A stretch of 63,124 bases of DNA from an uncultured Bacteroidales bacterium (GTDB taxonomy: Bacteria; Bacteroidota; Bacteroidia; Bacteroidales; UBA932). Within the stretch, counting starts at the first letter, position 1; the number at the start of each line of letters is the position of its first letter. The stretch covers positions 1-63,124 of the forward strand of contig CALUST010000029.1 in assembly GCA_944323505.1 (NCBI GenBank). The letters are read 5' to 3'. The position numbers and the translations under genes are program-made. This document shows, in pieces, positions 43,710 to 52,141 of this stretch. The notes below the pieces were generated by a model. That model had not been told where the DNA came from. It searched no databases and saw nothing but the letters and a program-made list of their open reading frames with translations.

Positions 43710-44855
43710 CTAATATTTGTCTGTCGTATTTTCAATTTCTGATGTAGTGATTGGCTTCCTGTCCATCGACCACCAGGCATATACTATGTATGCCAGGACA
43801 ACCGGTATTATGAATGAGACATAAGTCATGACTTTCAGCGTGAACTCGCTGGAACAGCTGTTTGCTATGGTCAGGGATGACTGCAGGTCTGCCGATGACG
43901 GATAATAGGCTGTGCCGTTGTAGCCTGCAATCATGAATACGGCCATCACTGCCAGGACGGTACCTGTGCCAGTCCACCATATTCCTCGCCTGTAAGAACG
44001 GCCTGCCAGGGTCCTTATGATACCATAGAGGACAGAGACTGTCCCGACAAGGAAAATGACAAGGACAGCCGGCATCTGTATCAGATTGTGCCAGTACTTG
44101 TATTTTTCCATATATACGGTCCCGCTGCCGTCAACTGCATAGCCTTCAGAAAGGAGAATTGCAAGCACAAACGCGACAAAGAAGACCACGAAACCTGAGG
44201 AAGTCCACAAAAGGCTTTTTCTGAGATTTGTCTCAAGGGCATCATCGTCAATGTTGGCTGTCATATATAGGCATCCGAGAGTCGCTGCGAGGAACATCAA
44301 TGCCAGTCCGAGAAGCACGTTCCTGATATCTGCCACAGCCTCAAGCCCATGCCATCCGCTTCCCCAGGAACTGATGACAGGAGCAAGACTGTCTCCTGCT
44401 GCAGCCTTGTCAACTATGAAATCCGACCCAGTAAAGAAAGTCCCGACAGCAGTGCCGATAAGAAGCGGGGCAAGGCATCCGTTGATAGTGAGGAACACCC
44501 TGAATGTATTCTTTCCGAGAAGGTTGCCGGCTTTCGTCTGGAACTCGTAGGAGACGGCCTGCAGGACGAACGTGAGAAGAATCAGTATCCACACCCAGAA
44601 CGCACCGCCGAAACTCGTGCTGTAGAAAAGAGGGAATGAAGCGAAGAACGCACCGCCGAAAGTAACGAGCGTGGTGAATGTGAATTCCCACTTTCTTCCT
44701 GTGGAATTGACAATCATCTGTCTCTGTCTGTCATCTTTCCCTGCAAGGAAAATCAGGGCATTGCCTCCCTGTACGAACATCAGGAAGACAAGAAGACCGC
44801 CGAGAAGAGAAATTATGAACCACCAGTATTGCTGAAGAAATCCGTATTCAAACAT
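43710..44855 (-). CDS. cydB: Cytochrome bd ubiquinol/menaquinol oxidase subunit II
   Basis: A 381-residue membrane protein with about nine TM helices, starting FEYGFLQQYWWFIISLLGGLLVFLMFVQGGNAL as in CydB. It supports CydA in the quinol oxidase, which reduces oxygen to water at very low oxygen and protects anaerobes. It lies 28 bases after cydA. It is longer at the N-terminal loops than the E. coli protein, as is usual in Bacteroidota. Confidence 0.94.
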   Translation of the reverse strand: MFEYGFLQQYWWFIISLLGGLLVFLMFVQGGNALIFLAGKDDRQRQMIVNSTGRKWEFTFTTLVTFGGAFFASFPLFYSTSFGGAFWVWILILLTFVLQAVSYEFQTKAGNLLGKNTFRVFLTINGCLAPLLIGTAVGTFFTGSDFIVDKAAAGDSLAPVISSWGSGWHGLEAVADIRNVLLGLALMFLAATLGCLYMTANIDDDALETNLRKSLLWTSSGFVVFFVAFVLAILLSEGYAVDGSGTVYMEKYKYWHNLIQMPAVLVIFLVGTVSVLYGIIRTLAGRSYRRGIWWTGTGTVLAVMAVFMIAGYNGTAYYPSSADLQSSLTIANSCSSEFTLKVMTYVSFIIPVVLAYIVYAWWSMDRKPITTSEIENTTDKY

Positions 44856-44883
44856 ATCTGTCTCTTTTTGATGTCAAACTTAA

Positions 44884-46389
44884 TTATTCACCTGCCACGG
44901 CATCCTCCGGGCCCTTTTCGGGACCTTTTCTTATGGCATTGAGCATTATCCTTATCTCTATGGCGAGAAACAGCGTGAATACTGCCACAAATATGAAGAA
45001 TGTGGTCATCACAGCCCCTTTGTCAAGGCTGGAGACTGCCGCATTCACAGGCAGCAGGTCCTGTATCGCCCATGGCTGCCTGCCCACCTCGGCTACTATC
45101 CAGCCTGCCTGCCCTGCAATATATACAAGAGGGATGGAAACCATCGAAGCCATCTGCAGCCATCTCATCTGCTCTATCCTGTTCTTGTGCTCGAACCATA
45201 GCACAAGCACCATAAGCAGCAGAAGCAGGCATCCCAGTCCTACCATTATCCTGAACGGCCAGTAGACCAGCCATACATCCGGGACAAGATCCTCCTTGTC
45301 CTTGATATATCCGTAGCCGAAATAATCCACATTTTGCTCCAGAATCTTTCTCGCCTCTGCGGCAGCCTCCGGATTGGTATCCCGCGTCTCCCTATACTGT
45401 CTGAAGGCATCCAGGGCTGCATCTCCCCTTGCAATCTTCTCCTCAGCAGACAGACCGGCAACCCCTTCAGGAGTCACATAGCCTTCCAGCAGGTCATTGA
45501 TGCCCGGCACGAATCCGTCTATATCATGTGTGGCAAGAAACGAAAGCATTCCCGGAATCTCAACTCCCGGCACTATCGAGAACGGTGCTCGCGTACCCCC
45601 GTCTTCAAGACCTTCCGCCGCCGCGAGTTTCATAGGCTGATATCGGGCCACATGGACTGCCGAACCGTCACCTGTGAACATCACGGCAAGTGTCCCGACA
45701 ATCCCCACTATAGATGCAACCTTAATGCTTGACCGGGCAAATCTGACATCCCTTTTCCTGAGCAGATACCAGCAGCTGATGCCTATGACCACAATGGCCC
45801 CTGTCATCCATCCGCTCAGCACTGAGTGGAAGAATTTGGTCACGGCTACCGGATTGGATACCACAGCCCAGAAATCCGTCATCTCATGTCTGACAGTGTC
45901 TGGATTGAACTCCATACCCACCGGATGCTGCATCCATCCGTTCGCCACAAGAATCCACAGTGCGGATATTGATGCCCCTATGCCTGTCAGCCAGGTCGAT
46001 GCGAGATGGAACTTCTTCCCCACCTTGTCCCAGCCGAAGAACATCACAGCCACGAATGTAGCCTCCATGAAAAATGCGAATATGCCCTCTATCGCGAGGG
46101 GTGCTCCGAATATGTCTCCGACAAACCAGGAATAATTGCTCCAGTTGGTGCCGAATTCAAATTCCAGGATTATGCCTGTGGCTATGCCAACGGCGAAATT
46201 GATTCCGAAAATCTTCTGCCAGAATCTGGCCGTGCGCTTCCAGAAATCGTCTTTCCTGACCACATAAAGAGTCTCCATGACAGCCATTATGACCGCCAGA
46301 CCGAGTGTCAGCGGCACAAAAAGCCAGTGATAGCAGGCAGTAAGGGCAAATTGGGCCCTCGACCAGCCTATCAATGCAGCATCTACCAT
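44884..46389 (-). CDS. cydA: Cytochrome bd oxidase subunit I
   Basis: A 501-residue haem-bearing subunit. His21 in RAQFALTACYHWLFVPLTLG is the haem b595/d-side ligand position, KFFHSVLSGWMTG carries the second His, and WIVAEVGRQPWAIQ is the conserved quinol-oxidase signature. The Q-loop is of the short type, with a long insertion near residues 265-345 (FLATHDIDGFVPGINDLLEG onward) that is usual in this phylum. Together with CydB it transfers electrons from menaquinol to oxygen. Preceded by the DUF4492 gene in the same operon. Confidence 0.95.
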   Translation of the reverse strand: MVDAALIGWSRAQFALTACYHWLFVPLTLGLAVIMAVMETLYVVRKDDFWKRTARFWQKIFGINFAVGIATGIILEFEFGTNWSNYSWFVGDIFGAPLAIEGIFAFFMEATFVAVMFFGWDKVGKKFHLASTWLTGIGASISALWILVANGWMQHPVGMEFNPDTVRHEMTDFWAVVSNPVAVTKFFHSVLSGWMTGAIVVIGISCWYLLRKRDVRFARSSIKVASIVGIVGTLAVMFTGDGSAVHVARYQPMKLAAAEGLEDGGTRAPFSIVPGVEIPGMLSFLATHDIDGFVPGINDLLEGYVTPEGVAGLSAEEKIARGDAALDAFRQYRETRDTNPEAAAEARKILEQNVDYFGYGYIKDKEDLVPDVWLVYWPFRIMVGLGCLLLLLMVLVLWFEHKNRIEQMRWLQMASMVSIPLVYIAGQAGWIVAEVGRQPWAIQDLLPVNAAVSSLDKGAVMTTFFIFVAVFTLFLAIEIRIMLNAIRKGPEKGPEDAVAGE

Positions 46390-46412
46390 ATATTACCGAT
46401 TAAATAGTGTTG

Positions 46413-46661
46413 TCAATATTCCCCCGGGCATTCATCCGCCTGTACCGCCGACCTGTCCACAAGTTCGCTTCCCACAAAATCGCTTTTCTGCTCATCTGTC
46501 CTGCCAGCAAGCACCGGCTCGAAAAAGAATACACGCAGGACAGCGAAAAGGATGACGAGTTTCAGGATGATGAGATACCACAATGGCCTGCCCCATGTCA
46601 TATTCCTGAAACCGTCGACATAGAATCTGACGACAGACGATATTTCAGTCCACAAACGCAT
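46413..46661 (-). CDS. DUF4492 small membrane protein of the cyd operon
   Basis: An 82-residue protein with one TM helix (PLWYLIILKLVILFAVLRVFFF). The motif FYVDGFRNMTWGRPLWY defines DUF4492, found directly upstream of cydA in Bacteroidota. Its position suggests a role as a small assembly factor or accessory subunit of cytochrome bd, which is inference. I start at 46661 because a full promoter lies just upstream, making the in-frame ATG at 46706 impossible. Confidence 0.88.
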   Translation of the reverse strand: MRLWTEISSVVRFYVDGFRNMTWGRPLWYLIILKLVILFAVLRVFFFEPVLAGRTDEQKSDFVGSELVDRSAVQADECPGEY

Positions 46662-46676
46662 AGGTTGCGATTTCAA

Positions 46677-46706
46677 CAAATGTATGAATATTTGTTCAAA
46701 AAACAA
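46677..46706 (-). promoter_or_regulatory. Promoter of the DUF4492-cydA-cydB operon
   Basis: Minus strand TTG (46704-46706), 19-base spacer, TACATTTG (46677-46684), 15 bases before the ATG at 46661. Confidence 0.7.
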
Positions 46707-46794
46707 TCAGCAGACATTGGTATGGGAGAAATTTACCGGCCCGAACATTCAGGCCTGCATAAGCAAGGGGTATTTTGGAGGATAGTCAAAAAAG

Positions 46795-46802
46795 TATTTT
46801 TG
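46795..46802 (+). promoter_or_regulatory. -7 box of the ThiL-like gene
   Basis: TATTTTTG, with TTTG at 46774-46777 giving a slightly short 17-base spacer. Predicts a leader of about 45 bases before the ATG at 46852. Confidence 0.4.
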
Positions 46803-46851
46803 CGGAAAAATTATTATTGACTAATTTTATGACCTGATAAGACAACTATAT

Positions 46852-47859
46852 ATGGCAGAGGAAAAATTCTCGGAAATAGGCCGTGTGGAGGCTATCGAAA
46901 GGCTTTTTGACGGCACAGGATACAAACCGTGGGACGGATGCTCATTTGAAAGCGGGCAGAAAGGGGACATTGCATACAGCGCGTCAAGACTGCTGCTTGA
47001 AGGCATAGACTTCGATCTTGTATACTTTCCTCTTAAGCATCTCGGATACAAAAGCGTGATAGCGGTAGCCGGGGAACTGTATGCTGCCTTATGCCACCCG
47101 AAGACACTATCGGTGACCCTCGGACTGTCCTCCAAACTTGACTTCATGCAGGTAAAGGAGATATGGGAAGGGATAGTGACAGCCGCAAAAGAACATAAGG
47201 TCCGGAACATCTCCCTCGACCTTGTGCCGTCCCGAAACGGGCTGTGCATCGCGGTATCCATGTCAGGTTGCATCTCCAACCTCACTTCCAAAAGAAGAAT
47301 GCCAGCCAAAAGCATGGATCTTATCTGCATCTCTGACAATCTGGGAGCGGCATTCATGGGGATGCAGATTCTTGAGAGGGAAAAACGGAAGTTCTCCGCA
47401 GAAAAAAACGACAGCAGGCAGCCTGACCTTTCAGAATACAGACACCTTGTAGGTGCATATCTGAAGCCTGAGATCAACCCGTCAACCGTAGACCAGCTGG
47501 AGGATGCGGAAATCATCCCGTCTCACGGATACTTCGTGACACGGGGCCTGTCAGATGCTGTCAGACGGCTTGTCAGGGACAGCGGTCTCGGGGCGAAGAT
47601 ATACGTGGACAAGATACCTTTCCCGGGCAAGATGTTCGATCTGGGCAAAGAACTCAATATAGACCCTGTATCAGCGGCGCTGAACGGAGGGGACGACTAC
47701 AGGCTGCTTTTCACCATCCCGATTGGGAAACATGACAAGTTCAGACGGGACTTCCAGGTGTTTGACATCATTGGACACCTTGCCAGAAAAGAAGTAGGGC
47801 CTGTCATAGTCACTCCTGATGGTGTGGAGTTTCCCATGAAGGCCCAAGGCTGGAAATAG
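46852..47859 (+). CDS. ThiL/AIR-synthase-fold protein lacking the catalytic acidic residues
   Basis: A 335-residue protein clearly related to thiamine-monophosphate kinase of Bacteroidota: EGIDFDLVYFPLKHLGYKS, DLICISDNLGAAFMGMQILEREKRKF, SAALNGGDDYRLLFTIP and the final KAQGWK are all family signatures. The residues that bind Mg-ATP are gone, however. The usual TDMLVEG is SASRLLLEG (residues 43-51), the FSD motif is AGEL (73-76), GGDTT is SLDLV (121-125) and DISDGL is FVTRGL (228-233). It should not be a working kinase. It may be a structural or regulatory pseudoenzyme that keeps the dimer fold. It is alone on the plus strand, convergent with glyS (16 bases between the genes). Confidence 0.82.
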   Translation: MAEEKFSEIGRVEAIERLFDGTGYKPWDGCSFESGQKGDIAYSASRLLLEGIDFDLVYFPLKHLGYKSVIAVAGELYAALCHPKTLSVTLGLSSKLDFMQVKEIWEGIVTAAKEHKVRNISLDLVPSRNGLCIAVSMSGCISNLTSKRRMPAKSMDLICISDNLGAAFMGMQILEREKRKFSAEKNDSRQPDLSEYRHLVGAYLKPEINPSTVDQLEDAEIIPSHGYFVTRGLSDAVRRLVRDSGLGAKIYVDKIPFPGKMFDLGKELNIDPVSAALNGGDDYRLLFTIPIGKHDKFRRDFQVFDIIGHLARKEVGPVIVTPDGVEFPMKAQGWK

Positions 47860-47875
47860 TCAAGGAAATCCTATC

Positions 47876-49417
47876 CTATTTCAATTTCCTGAGAAGATTG
47901 CTCATATTGACTTTGGAGCCGATAAGTGCAGGCAGGTCCTCTATCCTTACACGCTCCTGGGTCATCGTATCCCTGTCACGGACAGTCACACAATGGTCAT
48001 TGAGAGAGTCATGGTCGACTGTCACGCAGAACGGGGTGCCTATGGCATCCTGGCGGCGGTATCTCTTGCCTATGCTGTCCTTTTCATCATACTGGCAATT
48101 GTAGTCAAATTTCAATTCATCCATTATGCTCTGAGCCAGTTCAGGAAGCCCGTCCTTCTTGATGAGAGGCAATACGGCCACCTTGACCGGAGCCAGAGGA
48201 GCCGGGATGCTGAGCACTACCCTGCTCTCCCCGTTCTCAAGCTGTTCCTCATGGTATGAATTTGACAATACGGCAAGCACCATCCTGTCGACGCCGATTG
48301 ATGTCTCGATGACATACGGAGTGTAACTTTCGCCGCTTTCCGGATCGAAATACTGTATCTTCTTCCCTGAGAACTTCTGATGGTTTCCGAGGTCGAAGTC
48401 TGTCCTGGAATGGATACCTTCAAGTTCCTTGAATCCGAACGGGAAATTGAATTCTATGTCCGTTGCCGCATTGGCATAGTGTGCAAGTTTCTCATGGTCG
48501 TGGAAGCGGTAATTGCCGTCTCCCATTCCGAGAGCCTCATGCCATGCAAGGCGGTTCTGCTTCCATGTCCTGAACCAGTCGAGTTCTGTCCCCGGCTTGA
48601 TGAAGAACTGCATCTCCATCTGCTCGAACTCCCTCATTCTGAATATGAACTGGCGTGCCACAATCTCATTTCTGAAAGCCTTGCCAATCTGGGCTATACC
48701 GAAAGGTATCTTCATGCGTCCGGTCTTCTGGACATTGAGATAGTTCACGAATATTCCCTGTGCGGTCTCAGGACGGAGATAGATGACATTGGTGTCATCT
48801 GATGTATTTCCCAACTGTGTGCTGAACATGAGATTGAACTGGCGTACCTCTGTCCAGTTCTTGGTACCTGAAATCGGACATACAATCTCGCAGTCTATGA
48901 TAATCTGACGGAGAGCGGCAAGGTCATTTGCGTTCAAGGCATCGGCCATGCGCTTTCTCACTTCGTCTATCTTTGCCTTATGACGGAGGACATTCGGATT
49001 GGTCTCCATGAACTTTGATTCGTCGAACGCATCCCCGAACTTCTTTCTTGCCTTCTCGACCTCTTTCCTGGTCTTCTCTTCAAGTTTTGCGATATAATCC
49101 TCAATCAGGACATCCGCACGATACCTCTTTTTGGAATCCTTGTTGTCAATGAGCGGGTCATTGAATGCCCCTACATGACCGGAAGCCTCCCAGATCTTAG
49201 GATGCATGAAAATACAGGAGTCAATCCCCACTATATTCTCATGAAGTCTGACCATGGCCTCCCACCAGTATCTCTTGATATTGTTCTTGAGTTCGACTCC
49301 CATCTGGCCGTAATCATAAACGGCTGCAAGTCCGTCATAGATTTCACTTGAAGGAAATATGAATCCGTATTCCTTGCAATGCGCAACCAGCGTCTTGAAA
49401 AGTTCATCCTGTGTCAT
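47876..49417 (-). CDS. glyS: Glycine-tRNA ligase (eukaryote/archaea-like dimer type)
   Basis: A 513-residue class II synthetase beginning MTQDELFKTLVAHCKEYGFI. The active-site landmarks are FNLMFSTQLG, YLRPETAQGIFVNYLNV and FRNEIVARQFIFRMREFEQMEMQFF (motif 2), then TSIGVDRMVLAVL (motif 3). The C-terminal anticodon-binding domain starts near APLAPVKVAVLPLIKKD. It charges tRNA-Gly, whose gene is at 19391-19466. The start at 49417 is chosen because the in-frame ATG at 49468 overlaps folK and lies upstream of the -7 box at 49447-49454. Confidence 0.96.
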   Translation of the reverse strand: MTQDELFKTLVAHCKEYGFIFPSSEIYDGLAAVYDYGQMGVELKNNIKRYWWEAMVRLHENIVGIDSCIFMHPKIWEASGHVGAFNDPLIDNKDSKKRYRADVLIEDYIAKLEEKTRKEVEKARKKFGDAFDESKFMETNPNVLRHKAKIDEVRKRMADALNANDLAALRQIIIDCEIVCPISGTKNWTEVRQFNLMFSTQLGNTSDDTNVIYLRPETAQGIFVNYLNVQKTGRMKIPFGIAQIGKAFRNEIVARQFIFRMREFEQMEMQFFIKPGTELDWFRTWKQNRLAWHEALGMGDGNYRFHDHEKLAHYANAATDIEFNFPFGFKELEGIHSRTDFDLGNHQKFSGKKIQYFDPESGESYTPYVIETSIGVDRMVLAVLSNSYHEEQLENGESRVVLSIPAPLAPVKVAVLPLIKKDGLPELAQSIMDELKFDYNCQYDEKDSIGKRYRRQDAIGTPFCVTVDHDSLNDHCVTVRDRDTMTQERVRIEDLPALIGSKVNMSNLLRKLK

Positions 49418-49446
49418 AATATACGCAAATTCAATTGTACAGCCTG

Positions 49447-49454
49447 CAAAAGTA
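49447..49454 (-). promoter_or_regulatory. -7 box of glyS
   Basis: Minus strand TACTTTTG, 30 bases before the glyS ATG. It lies immediately downstream of the folK stop codon. Confidence 0.45.
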
Positions 49455-49464
49455 CTAAAAATTT

Positions 49465-49926
49465 TCATATCAGCACCTGCATGAGAGGAATTCTGACAAA
49501 ATCCCTTTCATTCATCAAAGGATGCGGAATCTTCAGGTCTTCATCATCAATCCTCCAGTCGCCGATGAGCAGAATGTCAATATCTATGATTCTCGAACGG
49601 TAGATTCTTTTCCCGTCAATACCGTATTCCGGTCCGCCTGTACGGCCCAACGCCCTCTCGATATTCTTGCATATCCCGAGAATCCGATGAGAATATGCGG
49701 GCTCTGATGTTCCCCGTGGAACAGTGACCCGATAGCGCACCGCCGCATTGAGGAATCTGTCTGAGGACACAAAGCCCCACGGCTCTGTCTCGATAAAGTC
49801 TGACAAGGCTTCGTAATGGCATCCTAAAGCCTCATCCATCAACCTCAAAGCCTCTTCAAAATTAGCCTTTCTGTCACCGAGATTGGACCCGAGCCCAAGA
49901 TAAAGAAGCACCTTATTGTCCGGCAT
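49465..49926 (-). CDS. folK: 2-amino-4-hydroxy-6-hydroxymethyldihydropteridine pyrophosphokinase
   Basis: A 153-residue HPPK. GLGSNLGDRKANF is the N-terminal signature, ETEPWGFVSSDRFLNAAV the substrate loop, and RSRIIDIDILLIGD plus IPHPLMNERDFVRIPL the Mg-ATP site. It transfers pyrophosphate from ATP to the pterin in folate synthesis. It is 19 bases downstream of the SufT-like gene and is probably the last gene of the sufS-sufE-sufT-folK transcript. A parS-like palindrome lies inside it (49708-49723), encoding VPRGT. Confidence 0.95.
   Translation of the reverse strand: MPDNKVLLYLGLGSNLGDRKANFEEALRLMDEALGCHYEALSDFIETEPWGFVSSDRFLNAAVRYRVTVPRGTSEPAYSHRILGICKNIERALGRTGGPEYGIDGKRIYRSRIIDIDILLIGDWRIDDEDLKIPHPLMNERDFVRIPLMQVLI
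49708..49723. promoter_or_regulatory. parS-like ParB-binding palindrome, one mismatch (inside folK)
   Basis: TGTTCCCCGTGGAACA. It differs at one central base from the perfect site at 52733-52748. Confidence 0.5.
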
Positions 49927-49945
49927 GTATTGGATTCAGAAAAGG

Positions 49946-50326
49946 TTATTCATCCAGCCCGAGTTCCACAAGAGCCTCCTCGGACATCCTGCTCTTGTCC
50001 CAGGCAGGCTCGAATACAAGTTCGATTTTAGCGCTGACCACTCCCGGAACGTCTTCCACCGCAGCCTTCACAGCATCCACCACATAGTCAGCCATAGGAC
50101 AATTCGGAGCTGTAAGAGTCATCTGTATATACACATTGTGCTCTTCGTCCACTTTCAGTTCGTAGACAAGCCCGAGATCATAGATGTTGACAGGTATTTC
50201 AGGATCATACACCTGCCTCAAAGCCATTATTATATCTCTTTCCAAAGCCATAATCTTCTCCTTCCGAACCTTCTTTTCCTCTTCCGAAAGTTCTCTTTTT
50301 TTCCCGAAAATATTTTTTAACCCCAT
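49946..50326 (-). CDS. SufT/MIP18-family (DUF59) iron-sulfur assembly protein
   Basis: A 126-residue protein with the DUF59 core: VYDPEIPVNIYDLGLVYELKV and LTAPNCPMADYVVDAV. The N-terminal 30 residues are charged. DUF59 proteins help deliver Fe-S clusters to target proteins. The start at 50326 follows a strong Shine-Dalgarno (GGAGGAGG) three bases before the ATG. It lies between sufE and folK on the same strand. Confidence 0.9.
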   Translation of the reverse strand: MGLKNIFGKKRELSEEEKKVRKEKIMALERDIIMALRQVYDPEIPVNIYDLGLVYELKVDEEHNVYIQMTLTAPNCPMADYVVDAVKAAVEDVPGVVSAKIELVFEPAWDKSRMSEEALVELGLDE

Positions 50327-50347
50327 ATTCCTCCTCCGCAATACGGA

Positions 50348-50764
50348 CTACAGATTTTCCGATGCGATTTCTCTGATAGTTGCAATCATAGACACAAGTC
50401 CGTTCGCCCTTGTCGGTGAAAGATTCTCCTTGAGCCCTATCCTGTCCACCACTGAGAAGTCCGACGAAAGAATCTCTTGCGGTGTCCTGCCGGAATATAT
50501 CTTTATCAACAATGATATGATACCCTTTGTTATGATGGCATCACTGTCGGCATTGAGGAAAATCTTTCCACCGTCTATGGAACAGTCAAGCCATACCCTT
50601 GACTGACAACCTTTTATAAGTCTATCCTCTGTCTTCTTATCCTCAGGATAATCTTTAAGAGCCTTTCCGAGTTCGATGAGATACTCGTATTTGTCGAGCC
50701 ATCCGTCAAACATAGAAAACTCATCAACAACCTCATTTTCAACTTCTTGTAAAGATTTTTCCAT
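50348..50764 (-). CDS. sufE: Sulfur acceptor protein SufE
   Basis: A 138-residue SufE fold. The persulfide-accepting Cys53 is in IKGCQSRVWL, followed by DCSIDGGKIFLNADSDA and the closing TRANGLVSMIATIREIA. It takes sulfur from SufS and passes it to the Fe-S scaffold. It is 46 bases downstream of sufS and 21 bases ahead of the SufT-like gene. Confidence 0.93.
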   Translation of the reverse strand: MEKSLQEVENEVVDEFSMFDGWLDKYEYLIELGKALKDYPEDKKTEDRLIKGCQSRVWLDCSIDGGKIFLNADSDAIITKGIISLLIKIYSGRTPQEILSSDFSVVDRIGLKENLSPTRANGLVSMIATIREIASENL

Positions 50765-50810
50765 ATCAGTATATTATTGTTGACTTTTTATCGCCGCCAT
50801 ATCATATTTC

Positions 50811-52037
50811 TTAGCCGAGCATAGAAATGGCTTTATGCAGGCATTCCATGAAATACACGGCCTCTTCCATGGTATTATAAGGTGCCAACGACACCCTGAG
50901 CATACCGGTCACGCCGAACCTGTCCATCAGCGGCTCCGCACACATCTGTCCTGACCTTACAGCCACGCCCATCTTATCCAATATCAAGGCCAGATCCTCA
51001 TGATGCACACCATCAACGCTGAACGAGAACAACGGTATCTTCTCATCCCTGTCATCAGGAACTCCGTACAGCCTTATCCGAGCCTCAGACATTATGGAGT
51101 CCAGCAGAAAATCCCTGACAGAGCAGGAATATCTGTCAAGTTCCCTGTCATCTGATATCTGACTGGCAAGTTCAAGAGCAGGTCTGATGGTGGCAGCCCC
51201 GGCGAAATTCTGGGTTCCGGCCTCGAATTTCAATGGGACAGGAGCATAGGTCGTCCCGCTGAACCGGACTGTCCCGACCATCTCTCCTCCACCCATATAC
51301 GGAGGCATCTTCTCAAGATACTGTCTCTTTCCGTAAAGCACTCCTGTTCCCGGGGCTGCATATATCTTATGTCCCGAAAAAACATAGAAATCACAATCAA
51401 CATCCTGGACGTCCACTTTCGTATGTACAATGCCCTGCGCCCCGTCGATGAGTACCGGCACATTCCTGAGATGACTGATTCTTACTATATCCTTTACAGG
51501 ATTGACCAATCCGAGGACATTTGATATATGTGTCACACAGACTATCCTGGTCTTATCCGTGATGAGGCTGTCAAGTAATCCTGTCTTAAGATGTCCTGTG
51601 TCATCTGTCGGGAGCACCTTCAGTACCGCATTTTTCCTCTGGCACATCATCTGCCAAGGCACTATATCGGAATGATGCTCGCACTCCGAGACAATCACCT
51701 CATCGCCCTCCGACACAAATGCCTCACCGAAAGAAAAGGCTACGAGATTGACAGATGCGGTAGTTCCAGAAGTGAACACTATATTGCTCCTGTCAGGGGC
51801 ATTGATGAACATCCTTACAGACTCTCTCGCTGCTTCATACGCCTCTGTCGCCTCTTCTGACAAAAGATGCACAGCCCTATGGATATTTGCGTTGCTTTCG
51901 ACAGAAATCCTTGTCCACTCATCAATCACAGACTGAGGACGCTGAGCCGTGGCAGCATTGTCAAAATATACGAGAGGCTTTCCGTACACCTTGCGTCCCA
52001 GTGCCGGGAAAAGACTTCTGAGTTCTTTTACATCCAT
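50811..52037 (-). CDS. sufS: Cysteine desulfurase SufS
   Basis: A 408-residue PLP enzyme. The PLP lysine is Lys224 in FSGHKIYAAPGTG. The mobile catalytic Cys366 is in RSGQMCAEPLM, where Gln-Met replace the usual His-His. YFDNAATAQRP and ECEHHSDIVPWQ are family signatures. It removes sulfur from cysteine for Fe-S cluster assembly, with SufE as acceptor. SufB, SufC and SufD are not in the window, so the scaffold genes are elsewhere. It is the first gene of its transcript. Confidence 0.94.
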   Translation of the reverse strand: MDVKELRSLFPALGRKVYGKPLVYFDNAATAQRPQSVIDEWTRISVESNANIHRAVHLLSEEATEAYEAARESVRMFINAPDRSNIVFTSGTTASVNLVAFSFGEAFVSEGDEVIVSECEHHSDIVPWQMMCQRKNAVLKVLPTDDTGHLKTGLLDSLITDKTRIVCVTHISNVLGLVNPVKDIVRISHLRNVPVLIDGAQGIVHTKVDVQDVDCDFYVFSGHKIYAAPGTGVLYGKRQYLEKMPPYMGGGEMVGTVRFSGTTYAPVPLKFEAGTQNFAGAATIRPALELASQISDDRELDRYSCSVRDFLLDSIMSEARIRLYGVPDDRDEKIPLFSFSVDGVHHEDLALILDKMGVAVRSGQMCAEPLMDRFGVTGMLRVSLAPYNTMEEAVYFMECLHKAISMLG

Positions 52038-52056
52038 AATCCGCTCTTTAGGCCGG

Positions 52057-52064
52057 CAAAGTTA
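52057..52064 (-). promoter_or_regulatory. -7 box of sufS
   Basis: Minus strand TAACTTTG, 20 bases before the sufS ATG. It faces the ruvA promoter across about 45 bases. Confidence 0.5.
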
Positions 52065-52107
52065 ACAAAAACAACAATCAATTGGCATCAGCATAAACGA
52101 TTTTTAA

Positions 52108-52115
52108 TATTTTTG
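52108..52115 (+). promoter_or_regulatory. -7 box of ruvA
   Basis: TATTTTTG, 27 bases before the ruvA ATG at 52142; a TTG lies 23 bases upstream, slightly too far for the usual spacing. Confidence 0.4.
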
Positions 52116-52141
52116 CACTCATACTCAAATTAACCGACAGA

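Noticed and set aside
47853-47882. GAAATAG/CTATTTC repeat between the ThiL-like gene and glyS as a terminator
   Set aside because: Weak seven-pair AT-rich stem overlapping both gene ends, without a T-tract.
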